From: Halobacillus_B rhizosphaerae
Lineage (GTDB): Bacteria; Bacillota; Bacilli; Bacillales; Halobacillaceae
Reading direction: 5' to 3'
Assembly: GCF_046719735.1 (NCBI RefSeq)
Contig: NZ_JAUTWQ010000006.1
Coordinates: 1 to 64,000, forward strand
Length of the DNA: 64,000 nt
In this document: piece by piece, positions 48,458 through 57,548 of the stretch
Layout: every line of letters begins with the position of its first letter
Numbering within the stretch: the stretch's first letter is position 1
Notes under the pieces: generated by a model
Seen by the model: only the letters and a program-made list of their open reading frames with translations
Told to the model about the DNA's origin: nothing
The model's database searches: none
Made by a program: the position numbers and the translations under genes

Positions 48458-49981
48458 TTATTTATTTAAGTTTTGCTCTATCGCCATTCGTTTGGCAACA
48501 CGAGGAGCAAGCCAAATGGTCGGTAGAAGAATAATGGATACAGGGACCGCTGTTACCACAATAAAGTTTTGAAGCTGAGTAATCCCGCTATCCCCTGTGA
48601 TTAGAAGAATAATCGCGATCGCTCCCATAAGAACCGACCAGAAGACTCGAAGCCAGACTTTAGGGTTTCCTTCCCCTGTAACTGCCATTGCAATTGTATA
48701 GGACATAGAATCACTAGTTGTTACTACAAAGAGGATCGTTAAAACAAGGAACAACGGTGAAATAATACTAGCTAATGGAAACTGCTCTGTGATCGCAAAC
48801 ATGGCGGCAGGATTCCCAGCTGAGTTTAAGGCATCAGAAACAGATCCAGGATTTTGAAGCTCAAAGAATATCCCTGAACCACCTAATATTGTAAACCAGA
48901 AAGTCGAGATCACTGGAGCAAAAATGGAAACCGCCACAATAATTTCACGAATCGTACGTCCCCTTGAAATACGGCTTACCAGGATCGCCATCATTGGACC
49001 ATATCCAATAAACCATCCCCAGAAGAAAACCGTCCAGCTCGACAGCCAATCCTTATCCCCACGGTACGTACTCATAGGAATAAATTGATCAACATAAGTA
49101 CCAAAAGCAGATAAGAAATGATTCATAATAAATTCACCAGGACCAAAAATTACGATGAAAATCATTAAAGCAATCGCTAATCGCACATTAAAGTTACTTA
49201 AATACTGAATTCCCTTGTAAAGTCCTGTGACTGCTGAAATCGTAGAAATTAAAACGACTGCAAAGATAATGGTAAACTGGGTACTAAATTGATTAGGAAC
49301 CCCGAAGATTTCCTGAAGACCGTAGCTCGCTTGCAAACCTAAAAACCCTATAGGGCCAATGGTTCCTGCCGCCACAGCTATAACAGAAAAGGCATCAATA
49401 ACTGTACCAAACCAGCTGTTTCGCAGTCTTTCCCCAAAGATGGGGTACAGCAGAGTTCTAGGCTTCATCGGCATTCCTTTATGATAGTGCCCGTACATCA
49501 TGACAACCGCACTAATCGTGCCCAGAATAGCCCAAGCCAGGAACCCCCAATGCATAAAGCTCTGTGCCAATGCAGGGTCTACCGCTGCTGTTGTTCCTCC
49601 CTTTATTCCTGATTGATGAGGAGGTACAGATAAGAAATGATACATCGGTTCAGCAGCTGCCCAAAATACTCCACCGCCGGCTAACAGGGTCGCCATGATT
49701 ATGGATAACCATTTGTAAAGACTTATTTCCGGTTTTTCCATACCCCCCATTTTAATTTTTCCATACTTCGAAAATGCCAGCCACAAACCTACTAAGAAGG
49801 TAGCTAACATGATCACTTGCCAAAACGCACCAAAATATTTTGCTGACCAGGCAAAACTTTGATTAACAAAATCCTCTACTAAATTAATATTAAAAATTGC
49901 CAGAATAACGAATAAAATCAATGCTCCTCCGCTAATTCCGAATACAGGCCAATCAATATGCCCGGTTTGTTTATTATTCAT
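48458..49981 (-). CDS. BCCT family transporter (betaine/choline/carnitine type)
   Basis: A 507-residue carrier with about 12 transmembrane segments for trimethylammonium compounds; members import glycine betaine, choline or ectoine for osmotic balance. The family segment ISRGRTIREIIV (about 338-349) is intact and WTVFFWGWFIGYGPMM precedes it. The usual glycine-rich cation-coordination stretch in helix 3 is replaced by AAGTIGPIGFLGLQAS, so this is a diverged branch with uncertain ion coupling. ATG 49981 lies six bases after AAGGAG. Likely part of osmoadaptation together with the proline operon at 54-57 kb. Confidence 0.85.
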   Translation of the reverse strand: MNNKQTGHIDWPVFGISGGALILFVILAIFNINLVEDFVNQSFAWSAKYFGAFWQVIMLATFLVGLWLAFSKYGKIKMGGMEKPEISLYKWLSIIMATLLAGGGVFWAAAEPMYHFLSVPPHQSGIKGGTTAAVDPALAQSFMHWGFLAWAILGTISAVVMMYGHYHKGMPMKPRTLLYPIFGERLRNSWFGTVIDAFSVIAVAAGTIGPIGFLGLQASYGLQEIFGVPNQFSTQFTIIFAVVLISTISAVTGLYKGIQYLSNFNVRLAIALMIFIVIFGPGEFIMNHFLSAFGTYVDQFIPMSTYRGDKDWLSSWTVFFWGWFIGYGPMMAILVSRISRGRTIREIIVAVSIFAPVISTFWFTILGGSGIFFELQNPGSVSDALNSAGNPAAMFAITEQFPLASIISPLFLVLTILFVVTTSDSMSYTIAMAVTGEGNPKVWLRVFWSVLMGAIAIILLITGDSGITQLQNFIVVTAVPVSIILLPTIWLAPRVAKRMAIEQNLNK

Positions 49982-50257
49982 ACAGAACTCCTTTTGACCT
50001 ATTTTTGCACAATGAAGAACTTTAACACTCATCTATTTTGGAGTAAAGTTAAAAATCCTATCCAATATAAGGAATCATTCTATTGGAAATAATATAAAGC
50101 CAGTGCCTTCCCATGCCCAATAATATCCTTCTCTAATTTCTTCCTGCAATATACTCTTAAAAATAAAAAATTTTACTTGCCGAAAAAGTTAGTAATTGTC
50201 TTACTATCCATATATAATAATAGATAATGAAGTAAAGGATACGTAGGAGGTCATTTC

Positions 50258-51091
50258 ATGCAGAGGGATAAAGATTTACATAAATTTCTATTACAAAAAG
50301 CTGAACGTTTGACCGAAGAATGGTATGAGTCCTTAGATAAGAGTGATCCTGCAGGAGTCTATTCCTCTACTGATCCAGAAATAATTTGTAAATTAAAAAC
50401 CCAGAACTTAGAATTTCATAAACAGCTTTGCAAAATTTTCATTGAGGAAAAATCTGTTTTTCTTAAAGGATTCGATGAGTGGGTCATAGGAATTGCTACT
50501 GACAAAGAACATTTGGAAACTCCAACTCATTATATTTTAAGAGAGTTTATGAGAGTAAGAAAACAGTATCTTGATTTCATTGAAGAATATGCAGAATCTA
50601 ATCCTCGAGAAGTGACTCAAAAGCAGATCGATCTTTGGAAAAATGTGTTAGTAGAGATCTTTGACATTGCGTTGCTTCGATTCACGGAAGAGAAATCTAA
50701 ATATGTAGACAGCCAATTTGAGGAGCAGCAACAGATGATCAATGATTTAAGCTCTCCTATTATAGATTTAACACGCGGACGTGCCCTTCTGCCTTTAGTA
50801 GGGGAAATCGACACCATTAGGGCAAGTGCTATTTTAGAGAATACACTGCAGCAATGCATGGATAAGTCAGTGGCTCACCTTTTTATTGACTTGTCCGGAG
50901 TCTATATGATCGATACGATGGTCGCTCATCAAATATTTTCGTTACTTGATGGATTAAGGCTCATCGGAGTGACTACTTCTCTTTCCGGGATTCGTCCGGA
51001 AATTGCCCAAACAGCTGTTCAACTCGGCATAAACTTTGGGAAAATCACCATCACCTCATCCTTGGCCCAGGCCATATCTAAAACAGAATAA
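50258..51091 (+). CDS. RsbR-type stressosome protein with STAS domain
   Basis: A 277-residue member of the RsbR paralogue family that builds the stressosome and controls the sigma-B pathway. Residues about 1-150 form an all-helical non-haem-globin-like sensor, and about 165-275 are the STAS domain. Both phosphorylation threonines of RsbRA are conserved: Thr186 in GEIDTIRAS and Thr220 in MIDTMVAHQI. The RsbT kinase and RsbS partners are not in this window. AGGAGGTC precedes the ATG. Confidence 0.9.
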   Translation: MQRDKDLHKFLLQKAERLTEEWYESLDKSDPAGVYSSTDPEIICKLKTQNLEFHKQLCKIFIEEKSVFLKGFDEWVIGIATDKEHLETPTHYILREFMRVRKQYLDFIEEYAESNPREVTQKQIDLWKNVLVEIFDIALLRFTEEKSKYVDSQFEEQQQMINDLSSPIIDLTRGRALLPLVGEIDTIRASAILENTLQQCMDKSVAHLFIDLSGVYMIDTMVAHQIFSLLDGLRLIGVTTSLSGIRPEIAQTAVQLGINFGKITITSSLAQAISKTE

Positions 51092-51134
51092 AAAAAATCT
51101 CCACTTCCCTTTACTGGCAAGTGGAGATTTTTTT
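51091..51134 (+). terminator. Terminator of the RsbR-type gene
   Basis: A 16-bp stem with A7/T7 flanks around ATCTCCACTT/AAGTGGAGAT (51091-51106 with 51119-51134). Confidence 0.92.
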
Positions 51135-51142
51135 ATGAAACC

Positions 51143-51176
51143 TTAAAAACGCTAGTTGCTCTGCTAGCGTTTTTAA
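51143..51176 (+). terminator. Second hairpin immediately after the RsbR-type terminator
   Basis: A perfect 13-bp stem TTAAAAACGCTAG/CTAGCGTTTTTAA (51143-51155 with 51164-51176) lies nine bases after the first terminator. It may be a backup terminator. Confidence 0.6.
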
Positions 51177-51350
51177 AAGGGAAGTATTTAAAAGGAAGTG
51201 AAAATATATCTATGAGAAGATATAGTTTATTATATGGCATCCGCTCTCCTTTGCTTTGGCAGATGTACTAGTTTTTTTAAAAAATTGTGATTCATATAAT
51301 GAACTTCCTATTAAAAATAGACTATTATACAAGCGCTTTTTTCCACTCCA

Positions 51351-51359
51351 CATAGAATA
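51351..51359 (+). promoter_or_regulatory. Candidate sigma-K -10 element of the coat gene
   Basis: CATAGAATA at 51351-51359 matches the sigma-K -10 pattern CATAnnnTA. The -35 AC element is not at the expected distance, so this is tentative. It lies about 40 bases before the coat gene start. Confidence 0.5.
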
Positions 51360-51396
51360 GTTACGTAAGACCAATTAAAAAGGAGAGAATTAAATT

Positions 51397-51930
51397 ATGA
51401 GTTGCCATTCTTCAAAAGGCTCGAACTGTGTCAAAGATGTAGTCAGAGCTATCGTTGATGCACAGGACGAAGTCGCAGGCCGCGATTGTTGTTCTACTGG
51501 TTGTGACCGCTCTATTGCTGAGCTGCTTTCCCCTTCTTCTGGAAATGGAAACAATGCCACTACCATCCCATTTATTTTGTATTGCGGGTGCAAACCATTC
51601 TTTGGCAGTGGAGTTGAGAGAGTCACAAACGGCACAAGCCGCTACCATTGCGTAGAATCACCTGTATTCAGAGCATGTAAATTCGTAGAGGACAGTGACA
51701 ACTGTGTACAATTGGAACTATTACAGCCAGTACACGGTTCAGCAGCAAGCTGCACTAGACAATGTGACAGCAACAGAGATGTTTGTGACTTCCTTAATAA
51801 TGTCGTAGACTTCTATGCTACTGGTATTTGTATCACTGTCGATCTTGATTGTTTCTGTGCGATTTCCTGCTTAGATCCAATTCGTCCTACAACCACTGCT
51901 CCTATGCGTGCTATGCATTCCAAAGACTGA
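51397..51930 (+). CDS. cotZ: CotY/CotZ family spore coat protein
   Basis: A 177-residue, cysteine-rich structural protein of the spore crust or exosporium; members assemble through disulfide links. It has 17 cysteines spread over the length, including CCSTGC, YCGC and DCFCAISC. Family pieces SCHSSKGSNCVKDVV at the start and SPVFRACKFVED in the middle are clear. AAAGGAG lies upstream of the ATG and a sigma-K-like -10 further up, as expected for a gene switched on late in the mother cell. In B. subtilis the cotZ cluster lies beside fabI, and fabI lies 1.2 kb away here. Confidence 0.93.
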   Translation: MSCHSSKGSNCVKDVVRAIVDAQDEVAGRDCCSTGCDRSIAELLSPSSGNGNNATTIPFILYCGCKPFFGSGVERVTNGTSRYHCVESPVFRACKFVEDSDNCVQLELLQPVHGSAASCTRQCDSNRDVCDFLNNVVDFYATGICITVDLDCFCAISCLDPIRPTTTAPMRAMHSKD

Positions 51931-51933
51931 TTC

Positions 51934-51978
51934 AAAAAAAAGCGAGTACTCTATTAAAGAGTGTCTCGCTTTTTTTTA
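51934..51978. terminator. Bidirectional terminator between cotZ and the DUF3817 gene
   Basis: A stem of A8-GCGAG with CTCGC-T8 plus an inner ACTCT/AGAGT pairing lies between convergent genes and overlaps the DUF3817 stop codon region. Confidence 0.88.
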
Positions 51979-52269
51979 TGCAAAATTTCTTTTAACACGC
52001 TGATCGAGCCAAATATTACCAAACGGAATAAAGGCCACGATAAAGGCTCCCAGTACCCAGATAAGAGACCAGCGGATTTTATAGGTGGTATAAGCTATAA
52101 ATCCTAAATAAGTGATAAATAGAAAACCATGAATTGAGCCAACTACGGTGACCACTTCTGGCAGGCCGGCAAAATACTTTAACGGCATAGCAATAAATAG
52201 TAAAAACAGCAGCGAACCACCCTCAATGAGACCGGCAATTCGAAACCGTTTTACAGATGGATGATTCAT
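51976..52269 (-). CDS. DUF3817 membrane protein (YdzA-like)
   Basis: A 97-residue protein with three hydrophobic segments (about 8-26, 36-58 and 66-84). The motif RIAGLIEGGSLLFLLFIAMPLKY is the DUF3817 signature; members are small membrane proteins without known activity. ATG 52269 is six bases after AGGAGG; the frame is open 22 codons further upstream without support. Confidence 0.82.
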   Translation of the reverse strand: MNHPSVKRFRIAGLIEGGSLLFLLFIAMPLKYFAGLPEVVTVVGSIHGFLFITYLGFIAYTTYKIRWSLIWVLGAFIVAFIPFGNIWLDQRVKRNFA

Positions 52270-52335
52270 TGAATTCCTCCTTGAAATTTCTATTGAGTTC
52301 ATCATTGTTTTGTTAAGTCCCCTTAAGAGTACCAT

Positions 52336-52544
52336 AGTCTCTGCAATAGAACAGGTGCAAGTTCTATCAATTTAATGAACAACAGGTTTGTTAATTCAAT
52401 CTATTCAAGTTCGAAAGAGTTATAACGGATAAATTCTTTTTAATCTGTTCTATTGATGCCATTAATCTGAAACCAAGTCTTTAAGTATAGTACAGGATTG
52501 TGTAAGACTCGATTTCGAGACTTTTGATGAGAATCTAGAGGCTG
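52336..52544. other. AT-rich intergenic stretch with no recognised feature
   Basis: About 200 bases without an ORF with a ribosome site or a clear hairpin. It separates the DUF3817 gene from the palindromic elements that follow. Confidence 0.6.
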
Positions 52545-52567
52545 CGGGGAACGGCTCGTCTAGTTCC

Positions 52568-52666
52568 ATCGCCCAGACACTCGAGACATAAGCCGCTCAT
52601 CAAAGGAAGGGAAAATCGCCTTCCTTTTGATGGTCGGCTTATGCTGGTCGTGTCTACCAGGGCGAT
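52568..52666. repeat. Long imperfect palindrome A (99 bp)
   Basis: ATCGCCC (52568-52574) pairs with GGGCGAT (52660-52666), then CATAAGCCG (52587-52595) with CGGCTTATG (52635-52643), then ATCAAA and GGAAGG arms close to a small loop. The mismatched internal loops and lack of T tract argue against a terminator. The sequence resembles dispersed hairpin repeats common in Bacillaceae genomes. Confidence 0.85.
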
Positions 52667-52680
52667 TCCACATTTGAACA

Positions 52681-52760
52681 CTTTCCGCGGGCATGCGCTG
52701 AGCCTCCTCGGACTTCGTCTTCCGGGGTCTCACCTGTCATGCGTCTCCGCGTTCTCCTCC
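52681..52760. repeat. GC-rich palindromic element B
   Basis: A GC-rich stretch with GCATGCG and its partner CATGCG, and CTGAG/CTCA arms around a central CTCCTCGG..CCGGGG segment. It looks like the common Bacillaceae hairpin repeat with AGGCTCAGC/GGTCTCACC features, directly after palindrome A. It is much more GC-rich than its surroundings. Confidence 0.65.
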
Positions 52761-52914
52761 GCCCCTTGCTGTATTTTGGCTCTCGAAATCTGCTCCATAT
52801 CCGCTTAAGTTAAAAAAGGAGCATGTAAAGCATTAATTGCTGCTAAATTTCATGTAGAAAGGTAGAGCGACAAATTTCCTTCGGTTGAAAATATCCGTTC
52901 ACTTTATACACAAA

Positions 52915-53043
52915 GGGGTTGGGTGGGAAATAGCGAGACTCCCGCGGGAGAAGGAGCTAGGCGAGATCCCACAAGGAGTGATAACGACTGAGGAGGCTTG
53001 CCAGTTCCCCCGCAGGAAAGCGAGTTATTTCCCATCCAACCCC
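52915..53043. repeat. Long imperfect palindrome C (129 bp)
   Basis: GGGGTTGGGTGGGAAATA (52915-52932) pairs with TATTTCCCATCCAACCCC (53026-53043), 18 bp with one G-U pair. The interior has CTCCCGCGGGAG and CCCCCGCAGG blocks and AGGAGGCTTG, also known from dispersed Bacillaceae repeats. A short 60-codon reading frame across it is not supported by any ribosome site. Confidence 0.85.
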
Positions 53044-53133
53044 AGTCTTGATATGGCAACGGACTGAAATGTCTCGAACCTGAGTCTTCAAGAAAAGGGA
53101 GCTTTTTAGTAATAAGGAACCACACATTCTACT

Positions 53134-53164
53134 AAAAAAACCGCCTCACTTAATATGAGACGGC
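53134..53164 (-). terminator. Terminator of fabI
   Basis: CCGCCTCA (53141-53148) pairs with TGAGACGG (53156-53163) with one G-U pair, followed by seven T residues on the minus strand. Confidence 0.8.
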
Positions 53165-53171
53165 ATCGTTC

Positions 53172-53951
53172 TTAACCTAATATGTTGTAACCAGAATCCA
53201 CATAAACAATTTCCCCGGTAACTCCGCGGGATAGATGGCTTAGCATAGCCATACTCATATCACCGACTTCTTCCTGTGTAACATTTTTTCTAAGCGGTGA
53301 CTTTTCTTCTATCTCATGAAGAATTGTGTTGAATGATCCAACGCCTTTTGCGGACAGCGTGCGAATAGCTCCGGCAGAAATAGCATTCACACGGATGCCA
53401 CTTTGTCCGACCTCAGAAGCTAAGTATTTTACAGAGGCTTCAAGGGAAGCTTTGGCAACACCCATCACATTATATCCTCCGACTACACGCTCAGCTCCTA
53501 AATAACTCATGGCAAGGATCGCTCCGCCTTCTGTCATCAGTGGCCGTGCTGCTTTTGTAACAGCCACCAGCGAATAAGCGCTAGTATCCTGTGCATAAGC
53601 AAAACCACTTCTGGAGGTATCAATAAAGTCCCCTTTGAGGTCTTCCGCATGCGCAAATGCAATAGAGTGTACGACTCCGTAAATAGATCCCACTTCTTCT
53701 CCAATCTGTTTAAAGGTCTGCTCTATACTCTCATCCTCATTCACATCACATGGGAGGACCAGTTCAGCTTGAACGCCCTGCTCTTCTAATAGTTTGTTAA
53801 GTTTCTTTAAAGACCTCTCTTTTCGATATGTAAAGATAAGCTTTGCTCCAGCTTCATGAAGGGATCTTGCTACGCCCCAAGCAATACTTCTAGAATTTGC
53901 TACCCCCATTATCACTACATATTTATCCTTTAATTGCAATAAATCGTTCAT
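53172..53951 (-). CDS. fabI: Enoyl-[acyl-carrier-protein] reductase FabI (NADH)
   Basis: Catalyses the last reduction of each fatty-acid elongation cycle. The 259-residue protein has the FabI motifs GVANSRSIAWGVA (about 16-28), the catalytic Tyr-x6-Lys in YNVMGVAK (about 153-160), and LSRGVTGEIVYVDSGYNI at the end. ATG 53951 is five bases after AGGAGG, and the open frame upstream of it is not supported. Monocistronic. No FapR-type operator was seen. Confidence 0.95.
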   Translation of the reverse strand: MNDLLQLKDKYVVIMGVANSRSIAWGVARSLHEAGAKLIFTYRKERSLKKLNKLLEEQGVQAELVLPCDVNEDESIEQTFKQIGEEVGSIYGVVHSIAFAHAEDLKGDFIDTSRSGFAYAQDTSAYSLVAVTKAARPLMTEGGAILAMSYLGAERVVGGYNVMGVAKASLEASVKYLASEVGQSGIRVNAISAGAIRTLSAKGVGSFNTILHEIEEKSPLRKNVTQEEVGDMSMAMLSHLSRGVTGEIVYVDSGYNILG

Positions 53952-54091
53952 AGTTACCTCCTGTAAACCTTTGTTAGAATTCAATGCTGTCATAGAAATA
54001 GTAATTCATTTCTGCCCATCAATCAAGCTGCCATGCGTATTGTTTAAATTCTTTTCTCTTTGATCCTGTATTTTTTAAGGAAAGATTACAA

Positions 54092-54119
54092 ATAAAAAGC
54101 CCCCTCTAAGTATAGAGGG
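54092..54119 (-). terminator. Terminator of the proline operon
   Basis: CCCTCTA (54102-54108) pairs with TAGAGGG (54113-54119), with T residues following on the minus strand. Confidence 0.82.
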
Positions 54120-54133
54120 AGCAAACTAAGCAT

Positions 54134-55396
54134 TTATCGAATCTGTCCAGTTCCCTTCATAAGGAACTTAATCGTAGTTAGTGCAGGCAGTCCCATTGGT
54201 CCGCGAGCATGTAACTTCTGAGTAGAGATACCAATCTCTGCACCGAAGCCAAGGGCACCACCGTCAGTGAAACGAGTGGAAGCATTGTGATAAATCGCAG
54301 CAGCGTCCACCAGATTCAAGAATGTTTGTGCATTTTCCTGATTCTCTGTAACGATCGCCTCAGAGTGTTTGGTACCATACGTTTCGATATGGGCAATCGC
54401 ATCCGTTAGATCTTCTACTGTTTTCACAGCGATGTCTGTGCTTAAATATTCATTTGCCCAATCTTCGTGAGCAGCAGGAACAGCATTTGGTATCACACTG
54501 ATTGCATGCTCATCTCCATGCACTTGAATACCATTTTCCTGAAAGGCTTTGTTCAAGGCATCTATATTTTCGTCCAGCCAATCTTTATGAACGATTAGCG
54601 TCTCTGCAGCATTACACACCGCCGGGCGGTCTGTTTTTGCATTGACCATTATATTAATCGCTTTTTCGACGTCAGCTTCTTTATCTACATAAATGTGGCA
54701 ATTTCCTACACCTGTTTCAAGAACAGGAACAGTCGCATTTTCTACAACTGCTTTGATAAGCTTACCGCCACCGCGAGGAATCAATACGTCTACGTGTTCT
54801 TTCATAGTAAACAATTGTTTCGTTGCTTCACGATCCGTAGAGGCAATAAACTGCACGGCCTCTTTCGGAATCTTAGTTTCTTCCAGACCCTGATGGATAA
54901 CATCTACAATAGCCTGGTTGGAATTAATCGCGGAGGATCCACCTTTTAAGATAATCGCATTGCCTGACTTCAGCGCAAGTCCTGTGGCATCAACGGTCAC
55001 ATTCGGACGGGCTTCATAAATCATGCCAATAACACCAAGGGGTACAGTGACTTTCTGAACTTGCAGACCATTTTCAAGAGTCCAATCAGAAATTACGTCC
55101 CCTGTTGGATCGTTCAGTTCTGAGACCTCGCGAAGACCATTAGAGAAATCCTTTATTCTTTCTTGCGATAAGGACAAACGATCCATAAACGCTTGAGAGA
55201 AACCTTTCTCGCGTCCATTTTCCAGATCTTTTTCATTCGCTTTTAAAATGGTTTCAAATTCACGTTCAAGTACGTCAGCCAAGTGATTTAAAGCTTCGTT
55301 CTTGTCTTCTTCAGAAAGAATTAACAGCTTTTTAGCAGCTTTTTTTGCCTCAATCGCTTGTTGCTCAACGTTTACATTACTTTTGATTTGTGTCAT
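54134..55396 (-). CDS. proA: Gamma-glutamyl phosphate reductase (ProA)
   Basis: Reduces gamma-glutamyl phosphate to glutamate-5-semialdehyde in proline synthesis. The 420-residue protein has IYEARPNVTVDATGLALKSGNA (family core) and the catalytic Cys in DRPAVCNAAETL. ATG 55396 has AAGGAGG seven bases upstream; the frame is open upstream but not supported. Third gene of a proC-proB-proA operon that corresponds to the salt-induced proHJA cluster of Halobacillus, where proline is an osmolyte. Confidence 0.95.
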   Translation of the reverse strand: MTQIKSNVNVEQQAIEAKKAAKKLLILSEEDKNEALNHLADVLEREFETILKANEKDLENGREKGFSQAFMDRLSLSQERIKDFSNGLREVSELNDPTGDVISDWTLENGLQVQKVTVPLGVIGMIYEARPNVTVDATGLALKSGNAIILKGGSSAINSNQAIVDVIHQGLEETKIPKEAVQFIASTDREATKQLFTMKEHVDVLIPRGGGKLIKAVVENATVPVLETGVGNCHIYVDKEADVEKAINIMVNAKTDRPAVCNAAETLIVHKDWLDENIDALNKAFQENGIQVHGDEHAISVIPNAVPAAHEDWANEYLSTDIAVKTVEDLTDAIAHIETYGTKHSEAIVTENQENAQTFLNLVDAAAIYHNASTRFTDGGALGFGAEIGISTQKLHARGPMGLPALTTIKFLMKGTGQIR

Positions 55397-55416
55397 CAAA
55401 GACCTCCTTGAGTATT

Positions 55417-56547
55417 TTAAACACCTACGGGCATAGAAACTTCTAAGTGGCAAACGAAATCTTTACGTTCTACTGCAGCTTTCTCGTAAGATTCCAGCTC
55501 TGGTTCAGTCAGGCTGATCATCTCTTTCAGTTTTTCTGATGAATAATTTACGACACCAAGACCAATTTCTTCTCCATTCAAGTCATGAATACGGACGACT
55601 GATCCAGATTTAAAGCGTCCTTTTACATGGTGAACGTTCATTGGCAGAAGGCTGTTCTTCATTTCTACAATGCTTTCTTTGGCACGGTGATCAATGATTA
55701 CTTCACCTTCTGGACCAGAATTAAAGGCGATCCATTGTTTCTTCTGATCTAAGTTTTCATTTTCAGGTTTAGATTCAAAATACGTCCCTGTTGCATTGTG
55801 ATAAACAGCGTCATAGACAATATTTTCAGTTCCAGCTTTACCAAGGAAAGAGTTGATCCCGGATGCCATAGCAATTTTGAAAGCGTCAATTTTTGATTTC
55901 ATGCCGCCTGTTCCAACATCACTTCCTGGATCCCCAGCTGCATCTTCAATTTCAGGTGTAATTTCGTGTACACGGTCAAGCAGCTTGGCATCTTTATCTT
56001 TTCTAGGATCTGCGTCATACAATCCGTCTATATCTGATAGAATGATCAGTTTGTCTGCATCGACAAGTCCAGCTACTTTCGCTGAAAGTGTATCATTATC
56101 GCCAAACTTCAAACGATCAATGGTAATGGTATCATTTTCATTTACTATTGGAATAATTCCGCGTTCAAGTAATACGTTGATTGTATTACGTGCATTGTTG
56201 TAGCGGTTCTCATCAGAGAAGTCACTGCGGGTAATTAAAATCTGGGAATCCATATAGCCGTGGGATAAGAACAGATCGGAGTAAGACTCCATCAATAACC
56301 CTTGACCAATAGAAGCAGCAGCTTGCTTTTCAGGTAAAGTACTTGGACGTGTTAAGCAGCCTAGCTTACGATAGCCGGCAGCAACTGCACCTGATGAAAC
56401 GAGTAAGACTTCGTGACCGTCATCTTTTAACCGGACAACTTCGTCTACTAACTTTTCTAATTTACGACGGCTGATTTCTCCATGCATACTTGTTAATGAA
56501 CTACTACCTATTTTAATTACTACACGCTTGTTTTCTTTAGTCAACAT
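55417..56547 (-). CDS. proB: Glutamate 5-kinase (ProB/ProJ) with PUA domain
   Basis: Phosphorylates glutamate to start proline synthesis. The 376-residue protein has the amino-acid-kinase core VIKIGSSSLT (about 9-18), IVNENDTI (about 134-141), DPGSDVGTGGMKSKI (about 212-226) and a C-terminal PUA domain (about 280-376), so it is full length. ATG 56547 follows AGGAG by four bases; extra upstream codons have no ribosome site. It lies about 20 bases before proA and 63 bases after proC. Salt control of the operon rather than feedback by proline is suggested by the operon type, not shown here. Confidence 0.95.
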   Translation of the reverse strand: MLTKENKRVVIKIGSSSLTSMHGEISRRKLEKLVDEVVRLKDDGHEVLLVSSGAVAAGYRKLGCLTRPSTLPEKQAAASIGQGLLMESYSDLFLSHGYMDSQILITRSDFSDENRYNNARNTINVLLERGIIPIVNENDTITIDRLKFGDNDTLSAKVAGLVDADKLIILSDIDGLYDADPRKDKDAKLLDRVHEITPEIEDAAGDPGSDVGTGGMKSKIDAFKIAMASGINSFLGKAGTENIVYDAVYHNATGTYFESKPENENLDQKKQWIAFNSGPEGEVIIDHRAKESIVEMKNSLLPMNVHHVKGRFKSGSVVRIHDLNGEEIGLGVVNYSSEKLKEMISLTEPELESYEKAAVERKDFVCHLEVSMPVGV

Positions 56548-56610
56548 ATCACTCCTATTAAGACGTTTTTGGTTATATTTTCTCGAATTTACCTTGGATG
56601 TTTTTCTCAT

Positions 56611-57453
56611 TTATTTACTACCGACTAGCATTCCTTCCAATTCCATTCTTAGTTCTTCAGAACGGCTGGCTGCTCCTTTTATAGCTTCGGAAATAGCTTG
56701 ACCGCCGCCATTTTGATCTAAAGCATCAAGACCAGCTGCGGTTGTGCCGTTTGGAGAAGTAACTTTTTTACGAAGTTCAGTTGGGCTTTCGTCACGTTCT
56801 AGTAGCATTTTCGCTGCACCTAATAACGTCTGCGCACCAATTTCACGAATAGTTTCGCGATCTAATCCTTCTTGGTTACCTGTATCTTCGATGTGCTCCA
56901 TTAAGTTATAGAAATAAGCAGGTCCGCTTCCAGCGATGCCCGTAAAGACATCCATGTTCTCTTCATCAATTACGAATACGCGGCCAATTGATTGCAGCAG
57001 CTCTTTAGCTACCATCACTTGGTCCATAGCCGCATGCCGGCCTGGAGAAATAGCTGTTGCAGACTCTCTTAACATGCTTGAAGTATTCGGCATTACTCGA
57101 ATAACCTGCTGACCGTCATTCAGACGATCTTCCATATAAGAAGTAGAAATACCAGCAAGTACAGATACAAGTACTTGATTTGGTTCAATTTTAATTTTTA
57201 TATCTTCCAGTACAGCTTCAATATCTTTTGGCTTCATTGCCAGGATAAATTGATCAACTTCTGAGTAATCTAATTGATCTTTTAGAACTGTACGTACACC
57301 GTATTTATTGTGAATCTCATTTAACCTTTCTTGATTACTTCGGTTAGTAACAATAATTTGTTCTGCAGGGATATTTCCAGACTCGACCATTCCGGAAATC
57401 ATTGCTTCCGCCATAGAACCTGCACCTAGAAAAGCAATCGTTTGTTTGATCAT
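56611..57453 (-). CDS. proC: Pyrroline-5-carboxylate reductase (ProC/ProH)
   Basis: Performs the last step, reduction of pyrroline-5-carboxylate to proline. The 280-residue protein has the NADP loop AFLGAGSMAEAMI (about 7-19), VMPNTSSMLRES (about 119-130), and the family segment GSGPAYFYNLMEH and VTSPNGTTAAGL in the C-terminal half. First gene of the operon, with a GGGAGAG site about 10 bases before the ATG and a clear promoter upstream. Confidence 0.95.
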   Translation of the reverse strand: MIKQTIAFLGAGSMAEAMISGMVESGNIPAEQIIVTNRSNQERLNEIHNKYGVRTVLKDQLDYSEVDQFILAMKPKDIEAVLEDIKIKIEPNQVLVSVLAGISTSYMEDRLNDGQQVIRVMPNTSSMLRESATAISPGRHAAMDQVMVAKELLQSIGRVFVIDEENMDVFTGIAGSGPAYFYNLMEHIEDTGNQEGLDRETIREIGAQTLLGAAKMLLERDESPTELRKKVTSPNGTTAAGLDALDQNGGGQAISEAIKGAASRSEELRMELEGMLVGSK

Positions 57454-57520
57454 ATGAGTTCATCTCTCCCGTTCGTTTATTTGTTCGCGTTTTTTGTTCG
57501 CTTTCTTTATGACGTTTTTC

Positions 57521-57548
57521 ATCATAACACTCGCAAATACTTATTCAA
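57521..57548 (-). promoter_or_regulatory. Promoter of the proline operon
   Basis: On the minus strand TTGAAT (57543-57548) and TATGAT (57521-57526) are 16 bases apart, 68 bases before the proC start. The roughly 270 bases beyond this, to the next terminator, hold no supported gene. Confidence 0.7.

Noticed and set aside
52885..53125. Short reading frames of 60 and 73 codons on both strands
   Set aside because: They run through palindrome C, lack ribosome sites and arise from the GC-rich symmetric sequence.
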